In this document: positions 17,812-27,835 of the stretch, in pieces | Layout: every line of letters starts with the position of its first letter | Position numbering within the stretch: the first letter of the stretch is position 1 | Source of the DNA: Pseudomonas caricapapayae | GTDB lineage: Bacteria; Pseudomonadota; Gammaproteobacteria; Pseudomonadales; Pseudomonadaceae | Direction: 5' to 3' | Assembly (NCBI RefSeq): GCF_001400735.1 | Contig: NZ_LJPW01000147.1 | Coordinates: 45,795 to 109,794, forward strand | Length of the DNA stretch: 64,000 nt | Notes under the pieces: model-generated | Databases searched by the model: none | The model's input: only the letters and a program-made list of their open reading frames with translations | What the model was told of the DNA's origin: nothing | Made by a program: the position numbers and the translations under genes

Positions 17812-18867
17812 ATGATGACCCTTCCGACGGAAGACCGCACCCAGCTGTTCAAGGACACGGCTATCCAGTTCTGGAAACACATCACGCCGATCGTGTACGT
17901 CGCTCTGGGCATTCACTGTGTGTTGCTGGCAGTGTTTCTGGAGCTGGGGATGAAGGTCCTGTGGGTGGCGAACATTGTCAGCACACTGATCTATATCAAC
18001 TGTCTCTACCTGATCCGCAGGCAGCGCTATCGGCAGGCCGGGCAACTGATGTGTCTGGAGATCATCGGCCATGCTTTGCTTGCCACATGGGAACTGGGCT
18101 GGGAAAGCAACTTCAGTTTTTACCTGTTCTGCGTGATTCCCATCATTGCCTTCACCTTTCAACTGATCGCCATCAGGCGCATTGCCTACAGCCTGGCAAT
18201 CCTTCTGTCACTGGTAGGATGCTTCGCCTTTCGCCGGTACATGGGGCAGGGATCGGGCCTTAGCCAGAACGTGCTTGATGCATTCGGTATCGTCAATGCA
18301 CTGACGGCGACCGTTCTGTCGATCTATGCCACTGCACTCTCGGTACGCTTCACGTCGTCGATGCAATTGAGCCTGTTTCATATTGCCAACCGCGACAGCC
18401 TGACCAATCTCTATACCCGCAGAAGAGTGCTGCATCGCATACGCGAGCTGGAGGCCCGAAGACAGGGGCTGTCAGCTTCGCTGATCCTGCTCGACATCGA
18501 TCATTTCAAACAGATCAATGACCTCCACGGCCATGAAACCGGCGACGCCGTTCTGCAACGAGTGGCGGAAATCATCAGCTCAAGTGTGCGCAACAGCGAT
18601 ATGGCTGCTCGCTGGGGCGGCGAGGAGTTTCTGGTACTCATGTCGGACACCACGCCCGAGGATGCGCTGCGAGTCGCAGAGCGGATCTGGAAACGTATAG
18701 CCGAGGAGGCCGGCCAGATCGATGAGCGCATTATTTCGGTCACCGCGACTCTTGCCGTGGCGACCATCGTAGCGGGCGAGACTTTTCAGATAACCCTCAA
18801 CCGTGCTGACACTTCGCTTTATCTGGGCAAACAGCAAGGCCGGAACCGGGTAATGATCGCCGGGTGA
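17812..18867 (+). CDS. Membrane-anchored diguanylate cyclase (GGDEF)
   Basis: A 351-residue protein with about five to six N-terminal membrane helices (to about residue 180) and a C-terminal GGDEF domain that makes cyclic di-GMP from two GTP. The active-site motif is GGEEF at about 269-273, and the allosteric inhibition site RxxD (RNSD) lies exactly five residues before it, so activity and product feedback are both expected. No EAL domain is present. The membrane part has no recognised sensor domain, and the signal is unknown. Start options are GTG 17809, ATG 17812 and ATG 17815; the choice is uncertain by one codon. Confidence 0.88.
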   Translation: MMTLPTEDRTQLFKDTAIQFWKHITPIVYVALGIHCVLLAVFLELGMKVLWVANIVSTLIYINCLYLIRRQRYRQAGQLMCLEIIGHALLATWELGWESNFSFYLFCVIPIIAFTFQLIAIRRIAYSLAILLSLVGCFAFRRYMGQGSGLSQNVLDAFGIVNALTATVLSIYATALSVRFTSSMQLSLFHIANRDSLTNLYTRRRVLHRIRELEARRQGLSASLILLDIDHFKQINDLHGHETGDAVLQRVAEIISSSVRNSDMAARWGGEEFLVLMSDTTPEDALRVAERIWKRIAEEAGQIDERIISVTATLAVATIVAGETFQITLNRADTSLYLGKQQGRNRVMIAG

Positions 18868-18975
18868 GCCAGACATTCACCCAATGCTCGGGCAACGTGT
18901 AGACTTTCGCGCTTTGAACGGAGGAGGCATTGCGTCGCGCTTTCTCATTGGCGGTGTATCGATCAAGGCATGCTT

Positions 18976-19926
18976 ATGGATTTGCGTCAGCTCGAAGCCT
19001 TCGCGGCAGTCATGTCGGCAGGCAGTGTCACTGCAGCCGGGAAAATGCTCGGCCGTTCTCAGCCATCGGTCACACGGGCGATTCAGGAGCTTGAGCAGGA
19101 GCTGGGTTTTGCGTTGTTCGAGCGCAGCGGGCCGAAGGTCACGCCCACCCACAAGGCATTCATGATGTATGGCGAAGTGGAGAGCGCGCTGCTGGGCGTT
19201 CGTAACATCCGTCAGCGTGCGCAACATATTGCGCACGAAGAAAACCACCAGATCAAGCTGGTGGCGATCTCGGCCCTGGCGGCGGGCCTGCTGCCGACGG
19301 CCCTGTCACGCTTGCCCGAGCACCTGAGACCCCAGCAAATCCAGTTGCAGAGCATGTCTCCGGAGCATGTGGTTCAAGCCGTGCTGTCGAAAACCATGGA
19401 TCTGGGTGCCGTAAGCCTGCCGCTGGAACATCGCGGCCTGGATATTCACTGGATCGGGGAGGCGGCTTGCGTGGCGGTCTTGCCCGCCGACTCGGAGCTG
19501 GCCACTCATGACGTGTTGTCAATGGAGCTGCTGCGTCAGCAGACCCTGATCACCATGGCCAATCCTTATCGCTTTCGTCGGCGCATAGACAAGGCTTTTC
19601 AGGATGCCGGGGGGCCGCCGCCGCGCATGCTCGATACCAATACGTCGCTGATTGCCATGCAGATGGCCAGGGTCGGGCTGGGCATTGCGCTGGTCGATCC
19701 TTTCACGGCCATCGGCGTATCGCTGCAGGGCGTGGTGGTCAGGCCGATTGCCTGCAACATTCCTTTTTTCTTCGGTCTGATTTCAGCCTTCGCCCACCCA
19801 TTGTCCGATGTAGCAGCGGCGCTCGTCGATGAGATCGCTACCTGCGCGAAGGTCCTGCTGCCGGAGATGATCATGCACGAAGCCAGCGCTCACGATGCAC
19901 TGTTGCAGAGCATTTACGCTGAGTAA
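18976..19926 (+). CDS. LysR-type transcriptional regulator
   Basis: A 316-residue LysR regulator with a clear N-terminal HTH (MDLRQLEAFAAVMSAGSVT, then SQPSVTRAIQELE) and an effector domain. The ATG at 18976 sits better behind the AAGG ribosome site than the ATG two codons upstream. It lies on the same strand as, and about 340 bases ahead of, the monooxygenase/ABC operon, which it is well placed to regulate. The effector may be the transported compound, but the sequence does not show it. Confidence 0.85.
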   Translation: MDLRQLEAFAAVMSAGSVTAAGKMLGRSQPSVTRAIQELEQELGFALFERSGPKVTPTHKAFMMYGEVESALLGVRNIRQRAQHIAHEENHQIKLVAISALAAGLLPTALSRLPEHLRPQQIQLQSMSPEHVVQAVLSKTMDLGAVSLPLEHRGLDIHWIGEAACVAVLPADSELATHDVLSMELLRQQTLITMANPYRFRRRIDKAFQDAGGPPPRMLDTNTSLIAMQMARVGLGIALVDPFTAIGVSLQGVVVRPIACNIPFFFGLISAFAHPLSDVAAALVDEIATCAKVLLPEMIMHEASAHDALLQSIYAE

Positions 19927-20263
19927 GCGAGCAGCGGGCCTGGACTAGGCCCCTCCGTATGGCGCCAGCGCGCACGGCTGGAGCAGACACTGCCTTGCCT
20001 GCTGATGCTTATACGGCCCGGCTTGTGTGACGTTCCCCGTCAACGGGCTACGCCATCATGCGCACTCAGAATGCTTCCATAAATTTCTTTTGGAATATCA
20101 ATATGCTTTTTTGCGCGTTGCGGGAATAAAGAACGCCTTTTACTATTCGTATTAAGCATTCAAGGCCTTTGAGAATTCATTTAATGCGACATTGGAATGA
20201 TTCTTGAAGCAATTTGAATCAAGGCTTGGGCTTGAGGCCCGAACATTTTCCGAGTGACGCACA
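19927..20263. promoter_or_regulatory. Leader region of the monooxygenase/ABC operon
   Basis: An intergenic stretch of 337 bases. A 6-bp hairpin GGGCCT/AGGCCC (19936-19952) lies just after the LysR stop without a T tract. The second half, about 20080-20220, is notably AT-rich against GC-rich surroundings, as expected for the operon promoter and regulator sites. No specific promoter hexamers can be called with confidence, and I see no gene. Confidence 0.4.
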
Positions 20264-21724
20264 ATGTCTCATGTAAATGCACCCGCGGGCCTGGCGGCCC
20301 TGGAAGCTCGTTTGCAGCAGGATCTGGCCTGGCTGGATCTGCCTGCCAAGCCCTGGGTCAAGGCCAGGACGAGTGCGGGACAGGCGGTGCTCGATGTGGC
20401 GATCATCGGCGGCGGGATGGCGGGTCTTGCTCTGGCTGCAGAACTGCGCAACCTGGGCGTCGCGGCGGTGATTTTCGATCGGTCACCGGCCGGTTTCGAA
20501 GGCCCTTGGGCAACCACGGCACGAATGGAAACCCTGCGTTCGCCAAAACAGTTGACCGGGCCGGCGCTGGGGCTGCCTGCGCTGACGTTTCGCGCCTGGT
20601 ACGAAGCGCAATTTGGTGCCGATGGCTGGGCATTGCTGGACAAGATTCCGCGCCTGCAATGGGCCGACTACCTGCGCTGGTACCGCAAGGTGCTGGCGCT
20701 TGACGTGCGCAACGAACACCGGGTCAGCCGTGTCGCGCCCAGAGCGGACGGCCTGATTGAGCTGGATGTCGTGACACCTGTACAAACGCAGTTCCTGCTG
20801 GCCCGGCATGTGGTGCTCGCCACCGGCCGTGACGGTCTGGGCGGCCCTTGGGTACCGGACATTGCCCGGCAGCTACCGGAGCATCTCTGGGCGCACTCGG
20901 CGGCAGGTTTGCAGGATGGCTGGTTCAGCGGCAAACGTGTGGCTGTCATCGGCGGCGGCGCGTCGGCCATGGACAGTGCTGCCACTGCGTTAGAGGCTGG
21001 CGCAACACGGGTCGACCTGCTGATCAGACGTGCCGTACTGCCGCGCATCAACAAGGGCAAAGGCGTCGGCAATCCGGGTATGGTCCACGGATACTGGCGT
21101 TTGCCGGATATCTGGAAATGGCGCATTCGTCACTACCTGAACACCCAGCAAGTACCGCCGCCGCGCGGCAGCACGCTCAGAGTGTCCGGTTCGGGCAAGG
21201 CGCGGTTCATGCTCGACAGTCCGCTGCTTTCTGTCGAAGAAAACCCTGCCGGCGGCGTCTGGCTGAACACCCCGAAGGCGCGTTTCGAAGCGGACTTTGT
21301 GGTATTCGCCACGGGGTTTCGAACTGACTTCCGACAGCGGCCGGAATTTGCACCGTTTTCGTCGCAGATTCGCGTCTGGCAAGATCGCTTCGAAGCGCCA
21401 GAGGGCGAAACCGATAGCGAACTGGCCGTGCTGCCGGATCTGGGCAATTGCTTCGAGTTTCAGGAAAAGACCCCGGGTGCCTGTCCGGGACTGAATCATA
21501 TTCACTGTTTCAGTTACCCGGCGGCGCTGAGTTACGGTGCCGTATCCGGAGACATACCCGCCATCAGCGAGGGCTCCAAGCGTTTGGCTCATGCCTTGGT
21601 CGGGCAGTTGTTCAATGAAGACATCGAGCTGCATTTCGACACCATGCTCGACTACGCCGAGCCAGAGCTGTTGGGCAATGAGTGGGTGGTCAGCCAGCCG
21701 ACCACTGGGGAGCGGCGCCAATGA
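20264..21724 (+). CDS. FAD-dependent monooxygenase (flavin-containing, NAD(P)H type)
   Basis: A 486-residue flavoprotein with the FAD-binding Rossmann motif GGGMAG near residues 48-53 (VAIIGGGMAGLAL) and a second dinucleotide-binding motif VIGGGASAMD around 228 for NAD(P)H. A later FATGFR segment is the ATGF-type signature of class B monooxygenases. It probably inserts oxygen at N, S or a carbonyl carbon of an imported substrate. It is the first gene of an operon with a Dpp-type ABC transporter, and its stop overlaps the permease start (ATGA). It replaces the luciferase-type monooxygenase seen with related transporter/AhpD clusters in other bacteria. Confidence 0.83.
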   Translation: MSHVNAPAGLAALEARLQQDLAWLDLPAKPWVKARTSAGQAVLDVAIIGGGMAGLALAAELRNLGVAAVIFDRSPAGFEGPWATTARMETLRSPKQLTGPALGLPALTFRAWYEAQFGADGWALLDKIPRLQWADYLRWYRKVLALDVRNEHRVSRVAPRADGLIELDVVTPVQTQFLLARHVVLATGRDGLGGPWVPDIARQLPEHLWAHSAAGLQDGWFSGKRVAVIGGGASAMDSAATALEAGATRVDLLIRRAVLPRINKGKGVGNPGMVHGYWRLPDIWKWRIRHYLNTQQVPPPRGSTLRVSGSGKARFMLDSPLLSVEENPAGGVWLNTPKARFEADFVVFATGFRTDFRQRPEFAPFSSQIRVWQDRFEAPEGETDSELAVLPDLGNCFEFQEKTPGACPGLNHIHCFSYPAALSYGAVSGDIPAISEGSKRLAHALVGQLFNEDIELHFDTMLDYAEPELLGNEWVVSQPTTGERRQ

Positions 21725-22695
21725 TCGGCTGGGCGCTGCGCAGGCTCACCCAGTCACTGCTGGTCATTCTGTTGATGACGGTGGTGGTATTCGTCGGCCT
21801 CAACGCTATCGGCAATCCGATGGATATCCTCGTGGGTGAAGACCTCAATCAGGCCGAACGCCTGCAGGCCATCGCACACCTGGGGCTGGATCGGCCGCTG
21901 TGGCAGCAGTACCTGATTTTCCTCAAGGGAGCGGTTCACGGCAATCTGGGGCAAAGCTTCGTGTATCACGAAGACGCCATGCGCCTGATCCTGCAGCGCT
22001 TGCCTGCAACGTTCGAGCTGGCGTTCAGCGCCCTGTTTCTGGCCGTGGTCATCGGCGTGCCGCTGGGCATGTTCGCCGGTATGTACCCCGAGCATCCGCT
22101 CTCCCGGCTGATGATGGCCGCCAGCATTGTCGGTTTTTCGCTGCCGGCGTTCTGGGTGGCGCTGATGATGATTATGCTGTTTTCCATCACACTGGGCTGG
22201 CTTCCCGCCAGCGGCAGGGGCGAAACCCGAGAATGGCTGGGCGTGGAATGGTCATGGTTGACGCTGGACGGTTTGCAGCACCTGCTGCTGCCTGCTCTGA
22301 ACCTGGCACTGTTCAAGATTTCGCTGGTGCTGCGCCTGACCCGAGCGGGCGTGCGCGAAGTGCTGCCTCAGGAATTCGTCAAGTTCGCCAGGGCCAAAGG
22401 CCTTTCGCCGATGCGTGTGATGTGCATGCATGTCATGCGCAACACCATGATCCCGGTGGTGACCGTGCTGGCGATGGAATTGGGCTCGACCATCGCCTAC
22501 GCCGTGGTCACCGAAAGCATTTTCGCCTGGCCCGGTGCCGGCAAGTTGATCCTCGACAGCATCAACATGCTTGATCGCCCGGTGGTGGTCGCTTACTTGA
22601 TGGTAGTGGTGGTGATTTTCGTGGTGCTCAACCTGATCGTGGACGGTTTGTATTACCTGCTCGACCCACGCGTACGCAGCGAGGCATCCCGATGA
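21721..22695 (+). CDS. ABC transporter permease, DppB type
   Basis: A 324-residue inner-membrane permease with six predicted helices and the EAA-type cytoplasmic loop (around EFVKFARAKGLSPMRVM). It is the B-type subunit of oligopeptide/dipeptide/nickel-type importers. The start is the ATG at 21721, overlapping the monooxygenase stop; the longer open frame upstream is not supported. It pairs with the following C-type permease (4-base overlap). Confidence 0.9.
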   Translation: MIGWALRRLTQSLLVILLMTVVVFVGLNAIGNPMDILVGEDLNQAERLQAIAHLGLDRPLWQQYLIFLKGAVHGNLGQSFVYHEDAMRLILQRLPATFELAFSALFLAVVIGVPLGMFAGMYPEHPLSRLMMAASIVGFSLPAFWVALMMIMLFSITLGWLPASGRGETREWLGVEWSWLTLDGLQHLLLPALNLALFKISLVLRLTRAGVREVLPQEFVKFARAKGLSPMRVMCMHVMRNTMIPVVTVLAMELGSTIAYAVVTESIFAWPGAGKLILDSINMLDRPVVVAYLMVVVVIFVVLNLIVDGLYYLLDPRVRSEASR

Positions 22696-23609
22696 ATGTC
22701 ATTGCAAAAGCTCCGGCCAGCACGCTGTTGCAGGCCCAGTCGCCGTGGCGGCGAGTGCTGACCGAGTTCTTCAGTTCACCCACTGCAGTGACAGGCCTGG
22801 CGGTCTTGCTGATCATTGTCCTGGTTGCAGCTTTTGCCCCCTGGATCGTGGTGCAGAATCCCTACGATCTGATGCAGCTCAACGTCATGGACGCGCGTAT
22901 GCCACCCGGCAGTCTGAACATGGACAGTGGCTACACCTATTGGCTGGGCACCGACGGACAGGGTCGCGATCTGGTCTCGGCGATCATCTACGGTCTGCGC
23001 ATCAGCCTGTGGGTCGGCATTGGCTCGGCGCTGATTGCGGCAGTGATCGGCACGCTGCTGGGGCTTGTTTCTGCCTATGTCGGCGGCTGGGTCGACGCGT
23101 TGCTGATGCGTCTGGTCGACTTGTTGCTGTCATTTCCGGTGATTCTCATGGCGCTGATGATTCTCGCCTGGCTGGGCAAGGGGGTTGGCAATGTGATGCT
23201 CACCCTCATTTTGCTCGAATGGGCCTATTACGCCCGCACAGCGCGCGGTCAGGCGCTGACTGAAAGCCGCCGTGAGTATGTCGATGCGGCGCGCGGCCAG
23301 GGCGTTGGTCCGCTGCGCATTGTGATCGGCCATATTCTGCCCAATTGCCTGCCCCCTCTGATCGTGATCGGCGCATTGCAGATTGCCCGTGCCATCACCC
23401 TGGAGGCGACCCTTTCGTTCCTCGGTCTGGGCGTCCCGGTGACAGAGCCTTCGCTGGGGCTGCTGATTGCCAATGGCTTTCAGTACATGCTCAGCAATGA
23501 ATACTGGATCAGCCTGTTTCCGGGACTGGCGCTGTTGATCACCATCGTAGCGATCAATCTGGTCGGCGACCGCTTGCGTGACGTTCTCAACCCGAGGTTG
23601 CAGCGATGA
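22692..23609 (+). CDS. ABC transporter permease, DppC type
   Basis: A 305-residue permease with the N-terminal OppC-type segment (TAVTGLAVLLIIVLV), six membrane helices and the EAA loop near residues 190-215 (REYVDAARGQGVGPLRI). It forms the membrane channel with the B-type subunit. The gene overlaps both neighbours by 4 bases (ATGA), indicating coordinated synthesis of transporter subunits. Confidence 0.9.
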   Translation: MNVIAKAPASTLLQAQSPWRRVLTEFFSSPTAVTGLAVLLIIVLVAAFAPWIVVQNPYDLMQLNVMDARMPPGSLNMDSGYTYWLGTDGQGRDLVSAIIYGLRISLWVGIGSALIAAVIGTLLGLVSAYVGGWVDALLMRLVDLLLSFPVILMALMILAWLGKGVGNVMLTLILLEWAYYARTARGQALTESRREYVDAARGQGVGPLRIVIGHILPNCLPPLIVIGALQIARAITLEATLSFLGLGVPVTEPSLGLLIANGFQYMLSNEYWISLFPGLALLITIVAINLVGDRLRDVLNPRLQR

Positions 23610-24619
23610 GCCTGTCTGAAGTGTCACGCGCGTCAACGTCGATGCAACAGCCAACCCTTGATGTACGAGGCCTGTGCACCTCGTTTCATACACGCGCAGG
23701 GGTGCTGCCCGCGGTGCGCGATGTGTCCCTTCAGGTGCAGCCAGGGCGCATTCTCGGTCTGGTCGGCGAGTCGGGATCGGGTAAATCAGTCACCGGGTTT
23801 TCTATTCTCGGCCTGGTCGACGAGCCAGGACGGATCAGTGGCGGTGAGGTGCTGTTCAAAGGGCGTGACCTGACCAAACTGTCTGCCTCGCAATTGCGCG
23901 ACATTCAGGGTAACCGGGTAGCAATGATTTTTCAGGACCCGATGATGACCCTCAATCCGGTGTTGCGGGTCGACACGCAAATGATCGAGGCGGTGCGCGC
24001 GCACAGTCCGCTCGGCAGGCGCGAGGCCCGCGCGCATGCGAGCCGGACCCTGGCGCTGATGGGCATTGCCAGCCCTGAAGAACGCCTGCGTGTCTATCCG
24101 CATCAATTGTCTGGCGGCATGCGTCAACGCGTGGCGATCGCCATCGCGTTGCTGCATGCCCCTGACCTGATCATTGCCGATGAGCCGACCACCGCGCTGG
24201 ACGTGACCATTCAGGCGCAGATTCTCAGTGAAGTGCAGAAGCTGGTGCGCGAACAGGGTACTTCGTTGATCTGGATCACCCATGACCTCTCCGTGATTGC
24301 AGGGCTGGCAGACGACGTGGCGGTGATGTACGCCGGCCGTATTGTCGAGCAGGGGCCGGTCGCCGGTGTGCTGGACCACCCGCAACATCCTTACACCCAA
24401 GGGCTGATCGACAGCCTGCCAAGTCGCAACAAGCGTGGTCAACGTCTGCGCCAGATACCCGGCATGGCCCCGGACCTGCTGTCGATGCCAGCGGGCTGTG
24501 CCTTCGCGGCACGCTGTTCCAGAGCCTCGCAGATGTGCACGCAGGACCCCCTGTCTCACGAGACGAGACCAGGCCAGACAGTTCGCTGTTTTCACCCGGG
24601 AGCCGCCGATGCACAGTAA
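23606..24619 (+). CDS. ABC transporter ATP-binding protein, DppD type
   Basis: A 337-residue ATPase with Walker A GESGSGKS (about 50-57), the ABC signature LSGGMRQR and Walker B LIIADEPTTALD. The C-terminal oligopeptide-transporter extension contains a Cys-rich segment (CAFAARCSRASQMC), which is typical of DppD/OppD. It powers uptake by the adjacent permeases. The 3' end overlaps the start of the second ATPase by 11 bases. Confidence 0.92.
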   Translation: MSLSEVSRASTSMQQPTLDVRGLCTSFHTRAGVLPAVRDVSLQVQPGRILGLVGESGSGKSVTGFSILGLVDEPGRISGGEVLFKGRDLTKLSASQLRDIQGNRVAMIFQDPMMTLNPVLRVDTQMIEAVRAHSPLGRREARAHASRTLALMGIASPEERLRVYPHQLSGGMRQRVAIAIALLHAPDLIIADEPTTALDVTIQAQILSEVQKLVREQGTSLIWITHDLSVIAGLADDVAVMYAGRIVEQGPVAGVLDHPQHPYTQGLIDSLPSRNKRGQRLRQIPGMAPDLLSMPAGCAFAARCSRASQMCTQDPLSHETRPGQTVRCFHPGAADAQ

Positions 24620-25622
24620 TCAGATTCCCCTTATCGAGCTGAGTCAGGTCAGCAAGACCTTCGGTAAACCGGTGGATGGGCACTCCCTTCAAGGGCTGTT
24701 GCAGCGATTGCATCTGACCCGTCCGAAACCCGTGACCCATGCAGTGGATCGCGTCGATCTGCGCATCATGCGCGGCGAAGTGGTCGGCCTGGTGGGTGAA
24801 TCAGGCTGCGGTAAATCGACATTGGGACGCATGGTTGCCGGGCTGCTGCCAGTCTCGTCGGGCAACGCATGGGTGGACGGTAAACCGCTTGACAGCCTGA
24901 CACCGCAGGAGCGCAAGGCGCTGCGCCTGAAGGTGCAGATGATTTTCCAGGACCCATCATCGAGTCTCAACCCGCGCCTGCGGGTCGACCGTATTGTTGG
25001 CGAAGGCGCGCTGCTGCACGGCCTGACCGACCGCAAAGGCGCGGACGACTACGTCAGTGCCCAGTTGCAACGGGCCGGGCTCAGCCCGCAGATGCGTCAG
25101 CGCTATCCCCATCAGTTCAGCGGCGGACAACGCCAGCGCATCGGTATTGCCCGTGCGCTGGCAGTGCAGCCGGAACTGCTGGTGTGCGATGAATCGGTGG
25201 CGGCGCTGGATGTGTCGATTCAGGCACAGATTCTCAACCTGTTCATGGACCTGCGTGACGAGCTGGGGCTGACCTACCTGTTTATCAGCCACGATCTGGG
25301 CGTGGTCGAGCACCTCTGCGACCGTGTCGTCGTGATGTACCTGGGTCGTGTGGTCGAGACAGCATCGGTGGATGACCTGTTTGCGCGTGCCAATCATCCC
25401 TATACCCAGGCTTTGCTGGCGCAGATCCCGCGCTTCGATATTCGCAGTACCCGCTATGACGCGATCAAAGGGGAAATCCCCAGCCCGCTGAACCCGCCTG
25501 CCGGGTGTCATTTCCACCCTCGCTGCCCGCACGCCATGGCGCGCTGCCGCGAGGAAGCTCCAGCGCTGAGGGAGGTTTCGCCGAACCACCGGAGCGCGTG
25601 TCATCTGAACGACCAAAACTGA
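24609..25622 (+). CDS. ABC transporter ATP-binding protein, DppF type
   Basis: A 337-residue second ATPase of the importer, with Walker A GESGCGKS, signature FSGGQRQR and Walker B LLVCDESVAALD (Ser where Pro is common), plus the C-terminal Cys cluster CHFHPRCPHAMARC. I set the start at the ATG at 24609 (MHSNQIP), inside the end of the preceding gene; the open frame further upstream is the shadow of that gene. Confidence 0.92.
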   Translation: MHSNQIPLIELSQVSKTFGKPVDGHSLQGLLQRLHLTRPKPVTHAVDRVDLRIMRGEVVGLVGESGCGKSTLGRMVAGLLPVSSGNAWVDGKPLDSLTPQERKALRLKVQMIFQDPSSSLNPRLRVDRIVGEGALLHGLTDRKGADDYVSAQLQRAGLSPQMRQRYPHQFSGGQRQRIGIARALAVQPELLVCDESVAALDVSIQAQILNLFMDLRDELGLTYLFISHDLGVVEHLCDRVVVMYLGRVVETASVDDLFARANHPYTQALLAQIPRFDIRSTRYDAIKGEIPSPLNPPAGCHFHPRCPHAMARCREEAPALREVSPNHRSACHLNDQN

Positions 25623-25673
25623 ACGAGCGCCTGAAGCTCGTCACCCTCTGCCATTGCGTACAAGGAATCACCC

Positions 25674-27239
25674 ATGAAACCACTCGTTCGTTCGTTGCTG
25701 GCGTCGGCCCTCGTTCTGGCCGCCGGCAGTGTCTCGGCGCAAGACCTGCGTATCGGTTACGCCGATCCGGTCTCGTCGCTCGATCCTCAGCTCAACAACT
25801 ACGCCGGCGACCGCTCGGTAGCGCTGCATGCCTTTGAGTCGCTGGTCAGCCGCCGCGATGACAAGACCCTGCCGGGTCTGGCAAAAAGCTGGAAAGTGAT
25901 GGACGACACCACGTGGGAATTTGCCTTGCGCGATGATGTGAAATGGCAAGACGGCACGCCGCTGACGGCTGACGATCTGGTGTTCTCCTTCGAACGCGCC
26001 CGCAACGTGCCCGGCAGCGTCGCGTCTTACGCAGGCGCCATGCGCACCGTCGAATCGGTCAAGGCCAAGGATGATCACACTTTGATTATCAAGACCCGTC
26101 TGCCCAATGCCAACCTGCTGCCGGATGTCGACTCGATCTACATCGTCAGTCGCCATGCAGGGGCGACTGCCAGCAGCGCCGATTACAATTCGGGCAAGGC
26201 CATGATCGGCACCGGGCCTTATCGGTTCGTCTCGTTCGTACCGGGCGATCGCACGATCTTCGCCCGCAACGACAATTACTGGGGCGGCAAACCGACCTGG
26301 GACAAGGTTGATTTTCGCTTCATCGCCAACGCTGCCAACCGCACTGCAGCCTTGCTGGCGGGTGATGTGGACGTGATCGACAAGGTATCTCCTACCGATG
26401 TGGAGCGCTTGCGCAAGACGCCAGGCGTCAATGTTTTCGCCTATCAAGGCCTGCGGGCGCTGATCATTCAGCCAAGTTTCCGCGCCGGGCCGAACGAGTT
26501 CATTCGCGACAATTCGGGCAAGCCGCTGGCCGAAAATCCGCTGTTGGATGTGCGAGTGCGCAAGGCGTTATCCCTGGCGATAAATCGTCCGGCCATCAAC
26601 GAACGCATCATGCAGGGCACCGTTACCGAAGCCAATCAATGGATGCCGACCAATACCTTCGGTTACAACTCGCAGATCAAGAACATCCCGTATGACGTCA
26701 AGCAAGCCAAGGACCTGTTGGCGCAGGCAGGCTTTCCCGAAGGATTTCAACTGACCGTGCACGTCCCGGGTGACCGTTATCCGCAAGCCCCGGAGGTGAT
26801 GCAGGCCGTGGCGCAGTTCTGGACGCGTATTGGCGTCAAGGTTCAGCTGGAGGTACTGCCGTGGGCAGTGTACGCCGGCAAGGCCAACAAAAATGAGCTG
26901 GCGATCAGCGTGATTGCCTGGGGTAACGGGACCGGTGAAGCGGCGTATGCCCTGACCAACATTCTGACCACCGTCGACAGCAGCAAAGGGCAGGGCGCTT
27001 CCAACTGGGGGCATTACAGCAATCCGCTGGTAGACAAGGCCCTGGCCGATTCGACCGCAGAGTTCGATGAGGCAAAACGGCGCAAGATTCTTGAAGATTC
27101 GGTCAAGGTCGTCAGCGATGACGTCGGCATCATTCCGCTGTTCCACTACCAGAACATCTGGGCAGCCCGCAAAGGCCTCAAGGTCGAGCCCCTGGTCAGT
27201 GACCGTACTGCGGCAACCATGGTCACCGAGCAGCCTTGA
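25674..27239 (+). CDS. ABC transporter substrate-binding protein, SBP family 5
   Basis: A 521-residue periplasmic binding protein with a cleavable signal peptide (MKPLVRSLLASALVLAAG, cleavage near VSAQ). It has the family 5 extracellular-solute-binding fold (oligopeptide, dipeptide, nickel), including TWEFALRDDVKWQDGTPLTAD. It captures the substrate for the DppBCDF-type transporter encoded just upstream. The ligand cannot be read from sequence; given the monooxygenase and AhpD-fold partners, an organic sulfur or nitrogen compound is as likely as a peptide. Confidence 0.9.
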   Translation: MKPLVRSLLASALVLAAGSVSAQDLRIGYADPVSSLDPQLNNYAGDRSVALHAFESLVSRRDDKTLPGLAKSWKVMDDTTWEFALRDDVKWQDGTPLTADDLVFSFERARNVPGSVASYAGAMRTVESVKAKDDHTLIIKTRLPNANLLPDVDSIYIVSRHAGATASSADYNSGKAMIGTGPYRFVSFVPGDRTIFARNDNYWGGKPTWDKVDFRFIANAANRTAALLAGDVDVIDKVSPTDVERLRKTPGVNVFAYQGLRALIIQPSFRAGPNEFIRDNSGKPLAENPLLDVRVRKALSLAINRPAINERIMQGTVTEANQWMPTNTFGYNSQIKNIPYDVKQAKDLLAQAGFPEGFQLTVHVPGDRYPQAPEVMQAVAQFWTRIGVKVQLEVLPWAVYAGKANKNELAISVIAWGNGTGEAAYALTNILTTVDSSKGQGASNWGHYSNPLVDKALADSTAEFDEAKRRKILEDSVKVVSDDVGIIPLFHYQNIWAARKGLKVEPLVSDRTAATMVTEQP

Positions 27240-27307
27240 TTATTTTCATTCAGCAGCCGCCTGTGCAGGCAGCTGCGCAAATGCAACACAGCATTGCAGG
27301 ACTTTTC

Positions 27308-27835
27308 ATGACATTGACCACTGAATATGCAACGACACCGGATTTGCTCGATGACCTGACCGGCATCCAGGCGGGCAGCCCGCTGTATGCCGTTCGGCAT
27401 GCACGGGACAAGGTGGCGTTGGCCACGCAGGGCAGCCAGGATTTGTTTTTCGATCCAGGTCTTGAGCACAACCTGTCGCTGAGCGAGCGTCTTTGGGTTG
27501 CCTATTACGCGACTCTGCTGAGTTTGCAGCCAACGCTGAGCGAGCATTACCTGTCGCAGTTGCAAGCGCTGGGGGCGCAGGCAAGCGTACTGGCAGACGT
27601 GAATGCCAGCCGGATCGATCTGCTGAAAGACCCGCGCCTGGCTGCGATCCTGCATTTTACGCGCACCCTGATCGAGTCGCCGGTGGACGGTGATCAAAGT
27701 GCACTGCAGGCGCTGCAACACCAGGGCTTGAACACTGCTGAAATCGTGGTGCTGGCGCAACTGATCGCATTTTTGTCCTATCAGGTGCGTCTGGCTGCAG
27801 GGCTGGGCGCGTTAAAGTCTGCCGGAGCAGTCTGA
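27308..27835 (+). CDS. CMD (AhpD-fold) domain protein, Avi_7170-like
   Basis: A 175-residue all-helical protein of the carboxymuconolactone decarboxylase/AhpD fold. It resembles the CMD-domain family, named after Avi_7170, that accompanies the Avi_7169-type alkylhydroperoxidase gene, which follows here. It lacks the AhpD CxxC pair, so a redox role is unlikely unless the partner supplies it. The start is the ATG at 27308 (AGGA upstream); the open frame runs 24 codons further back. The stop overlaps the next ATG by one base (TGATG). Confidence 0.78.
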   Translation: MTLTTEYATTPDLLDDLTGIQAGSPLYAVRHARDKVALATQGSQDLFFDPGLEHNLSLSERLWVAYYATLLSLQPTLSEHYLSQLQALGAQASVLADVNASRIDLLKDPRLAAILHFTRTLIESPVDGDQSALQALQHQGLNTAEIVVLAQLIAFLSYQVRLAAGLGALKSAGAV